From assembly GCA_021161405.1 (NCBI GenBank), contig JAGHAR010000103.1, forward strand, positions 1 through 7,472: a DNA stretch of 7,472 nt, read 5' to 3'. Below, in pieces: positions 5,714-7,472 of this stretch. The notes below the pieces were generated by a model. That model was not told the origin of the DNA, searched no databases, and worked only from the letters and a program-made list of their open reading frames with translations. Position numbers and translations under genes: made by a program. Numbering within the stretch: the stretch's first letter is position 1; each line of letters starts with the position of its first letter. The stretch is from Candidatus Iainarchaeum sp. GTDB lineage: Archaea > Iainarchaeota > Iainarchaeia > Iainarchaeales > JAGHAR01.

Positions 5714-5743
5714 CGGAATCGCTTTTACTCTCAACCAAAGGAA

Positions 5744-5749
5744 GAGGCG
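5744..5749 (+). promoter_or_regulatory. Shine-Dalgarno site of nrdD
   Basis: GAGGCG lies here with seven bases between GAGG and the ATG at 5755. It supports Met1 over the in-frame ATG five codons later. Confidence 0.6.
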
Positions 5750-5754
5750 AAAAA

Positions 5755-7472
5755 ATGATAAAGTTCATAATGAAAAGGGATGGCAAAATAGTTCCATTCA
5801 ACAAAGGGAAAATTGAAGCAGCAATATGGAAAGCAGCCAGAGCTGTTGGCGGAAAGGACAGAAAGAGAGCAGCGGAACTCTCTACGAAGGTTGTTAAATT
5901 TTTGGAGAAACAATTAAAGCCGGGAGAAATTCCTACTGTCGAGCAGGTGCAGGATGCTGTTGAAAAGGTTCTAATAGAGGAAGGACATGCAAAGACAGCA
6001 AAGGCATACATTTTATACAGAAAGCAAAGGGAAGAGGCAAGGGATATCACAAAGCTTCTGAAGACAATAGATATTGTAGATAACTATTTGCAGATGAAAG
6101 ATTGGCGCGTAAAGGAAAATGCAAATATGACCTTTTCTTTACAGGGGTTAAACACGCATGTTGCCTCTATTGTTATAAGCGAATACTGGCTGAATAAAAT
6201 ATATCCTCCAGAAATAAGGAAGGCACATAAAGAGGCGGTATTTCATATCCATGATCTCTCAACATTAGGAGCTTATTGTGTTGGTTGGGATTTATTTGAT
6301 TTGCTTTTGGTCGGTTTTACTGGAGTGAGGGGCAAGATAAGTTCCAGACCAGCAAAACATTTCAGAACAGCATTAGGACAGGTAGTTAACTTCTTCTACA
6401 CGCTGCAAGGAGAGGCAGCCGGAGCACAGGCATTATCTAATTTTGACACTTTGCTTGCTCCTTTTATCCATTACGATGGGCTAAACGAGAGGCAGGTTAA
6501 GCAAGCACTGCAGGAATTTATGTTTAATATGAACGTCCCAACCCGTGTTGGCTTCCAAACCCCTTTTACAAATATAACCCTCGACTTAGTTCCACCAGAG
6601 CATTTAGCAAACCAACCAGTTATTATTGGTGGAGAGCCACAGAACACCAGCTATGCCGAATTCCAGGAAGAAATGGATTTATTCAACAAACTCCTTGCAG
6701 AGGTTATGAGCGAAGGAGATGCACAAGGAAGAGTATTCACATTTCCAATACCAACCTATAATATAACAAAAGATTTTGATTGGGATAACGAAGTGTTGAG
6801 CAGCATATGGCAGATGACCGCCAAATATGGAATTCCCTACTTTGCTAACTTTGTAAACAGCGATATGAAACCAGAGGATGCAAGAAGTATGTGCTGTAGG
6901 TTGAGGTTGGATACAAGAGAATTGAAGAGAAGAGGCGGCGGATTATTCGGAGCGAATCCATTAACAGGCAGTATTGGTGTTGTAACGATCAATCTTCCTC
7001 ATCTAGCGTATCTAAGCAAAGATGAGAAGGATTTCTTCGACAGCTTGGGAGATTATATGGAACTGGCAAAAAATTCATTGGAGATAAAAAGAAAAACAAT
7101 AGAAAGATTAACGGAGCAAGGATTATACCCTTATTCAAAATTCTATTTAAGAGCGATAAAGCAGAGCACAGGCCACTACTGGGAGAACCACTTCTCTACA
7201 ATCGGTTTGATAGGAGCAAATGAAGCCGCGCTAAACCTGTTTGGTTTTGATTTAACAACAAAAGAAGGAATTAGGTTTGCGAACAAAATTTTGGATTATA
7301 TGAGGGAAAGAATTGCCGAATTCCAGGAAGAAACCGGACATATCTATAATTTAGAAGCAACTCCTGCTGAGGGTGCTTCGCATAGATTAGCAATGATTGA
7401 TAAGAAGAATTTTAAGAAGATAATTGTTGCGAATGAGAACGATGTTAGGGAGAAAGGTGCTGCTCCCTACTA
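5755..7472 (+). CDS. nrdD: anaerobic ribonucleoside-triphosphate reductase (class III), partial
   Basis: This glycyl-radical enzyme reduces ribonucleoside triphosphates to deoxyribonucleotides without oxygen, supplying DNA precursors in the cytoplasm. The first 572 codons are present and the gene runs off the right edge. Residues about 6-92 form an ATP-cone (KRDGKIVPFNKGKIEAAI start), the allosteric domain that reads ATP/dATP. The catalytic barrel follows: FHIHDL (163-168), GAYC175VGWDL with the conserved barrel Cys, QTPFTN (268-273), and MCCRLRLD (379-386), where C381 is the likely thiyl-radical cysteine. The sequence breaks at AAPYY, inside a motif near the substrate site that is well conserved in NrdD. 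The zinc-binding Cys cluster and the C-terminal glycyl-radical loop must lie outside the window, as must any NrdG activase. The Shine-Dalgarno GAGG and a TATA box upstream support this start. No intein or frameshift is seen. Confidence 0.95.
   Translation, partial: MIKFIMKRDGKIVPFNKGKIEAAIWKAARAVGGKDRKRAAELSTKVVKFLEKQLKPGEIPTVEQVQDAVEKVLIEEGHAKTAKAYILYRKQREEARDITKLLKTIDIVDNYLQMKDWRVKENANMTFSLQGLNTHVASIVISEYWLNKIYPPEIRKAHKEAVFHIHDLSTLGAYCVGWDLFDLLLVGFTGVRGKISSRPAKHFRTALGQVVNFFYTLQGEAAGAQALSNFDTLLAPFIHYDGLNERQVKQALQEFMFNMNVPTRVGFQTPFTNITLDLVPPEHLANQPVIIGGEPQNTSYAEFQEEMDLFNKLLAEVMSEGDAQGRVFTFPIPTYNITKDFDWDNEVLSSIWQMTAKYGIPYFANFVNSDMKPEDARSMCCRLRLDTRELKRRGGGLFGANPLTGSIGVVTINLPHLAYLSKDEKDFFDSLGDYMELAKNSLEIKRKTIERLTEQGLYPYSKFYLRAIKQSTGHYWENHFSTIGLIGANEAALNLFGFDLTTKEGIRFANKILDYMRERIAEFQEETGHIYNLEATPAEGASHRLAMIDKKNFKKIIVANENDVREKGAAPY

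Larger units (their letters stand above)
5500..5754. other. divergent intergenic region, thioredoxin-fold gene / nrdD
   Basis: This is the largest non-coding stretch in the window. The nine-base motif TTTAAATGC occurs three times: plus strand at 5525-5533 and 5706-5714, minus strand at 5564-5556. The last two extend to a 12-base exact match, ATTTTTAAATGC (5703-5714 and its complement at 5556-5567). The 5706 copy forms the nrdD TATA box; the others may be additional TATA boxes or regulator sites. Between 5570 and 5695 I see only AT-rich sequence with very short open frames (for example 15 codons from 5588) and no tRNA, hairpin of note or riboswitch that I recognise. Confidence 0.45.

Noticed and set aside
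5661..6050. 129-codon open frame on the minus strand over the start of nrdD
   Set aside because: It is antisense to the well-supported ATP-cone of nrdD and its translation, rich in Phe, Ser and Cys, resembles no family.
1..7472. CRISPR array, tRNA/rRNA genes, insertion sequences or integrase
   Set aside because: No regularly spaced repeats, no GGTTCGAATCC-type T-arm, no transposase motifs and no terminal inverted repeats were seen on either strand.

Overview
The window reads as an AT-rich archaeal chromosome fragment. The support is a complete archaeal/eukaryotic-type Trm1 tRNA methyltransferase, TATA boxes placed 25-27 bases upstream of start codons with no Shine-Dalgarno in between (leaderless genes), GGTG/GAGG-type Shine-Dalgarno sites elsewhere, T-tract terminators, and membrane-anchored external proteins carrying N-glycosylation sequons. 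The compact layout and the type of small Cys-rich lipoprotein are compatible with a DPANN-like lineage (Woesearchaeota/Diapherotrites type). That placement is inference; the sequence does not prove it. The anaerobic ribonucleotide reductase, ferredoxin and radical SAM enzyme indicate an anaerobic lifestyle.

Layout: 1-104 (minus) is the N-terminal end of a 4Fe-4S ferredoxin that starts at TTG and runs off the left edge. 153-1250 and 1251-1718 (minus) form a two-gene operon, a small nitroreductase followed directly by trm1 (stop and start codons abut, TAAATG). A 40-base gap with interlocked divergent TATA boxes separates this operon from an aldo-keto reductase on the plus strand (1759-2583). 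The aldo-keto reductase converges on, and overlaps by 32 bases, a radical SAM/SPASM protein on the minus strand (2552-4057). Upstream of the radical SAM gene, on the same strand, are a Cys-rich lipoprotein (4033-4401, overlapping it by 25 bases) and a membrane-anchored thioredoxin-fold protein with a CPYG motif (4432-5490). A 260-base intergenic region with repeated promoter-like motifs leads to a plus-strand anaerobic ribonucleoside-triphosphate reductase (nrdD, 5755 to the right edge), which carries an ATP-cone and is cut at codon 572.

How the genes may work together: the most suggestive group is the minus-strand trio of thioredoxin-fold membrane protein, Cys-rich lipoprotein and radical SAM/SPASM enzyme. 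Two of the products look external, anchored and rich in cysteine. The third belongs to a superfamily whose SPASM members often modify peptides or mature cofactors. The radical SAM enzyme has a striking anomaly: the middle cysteine of its CX3CX2C cluster motif is Trp (TGG), while the other motif cysteines, the GGEP motif and all SPASM cysteines remain. A single base change (TGC or TGT to TGG) would explain it, so it is either a recent inactivating mutation, a sequence error, or a genuine variant. The remaining genes look like ordinary metabolism and RNA modification.
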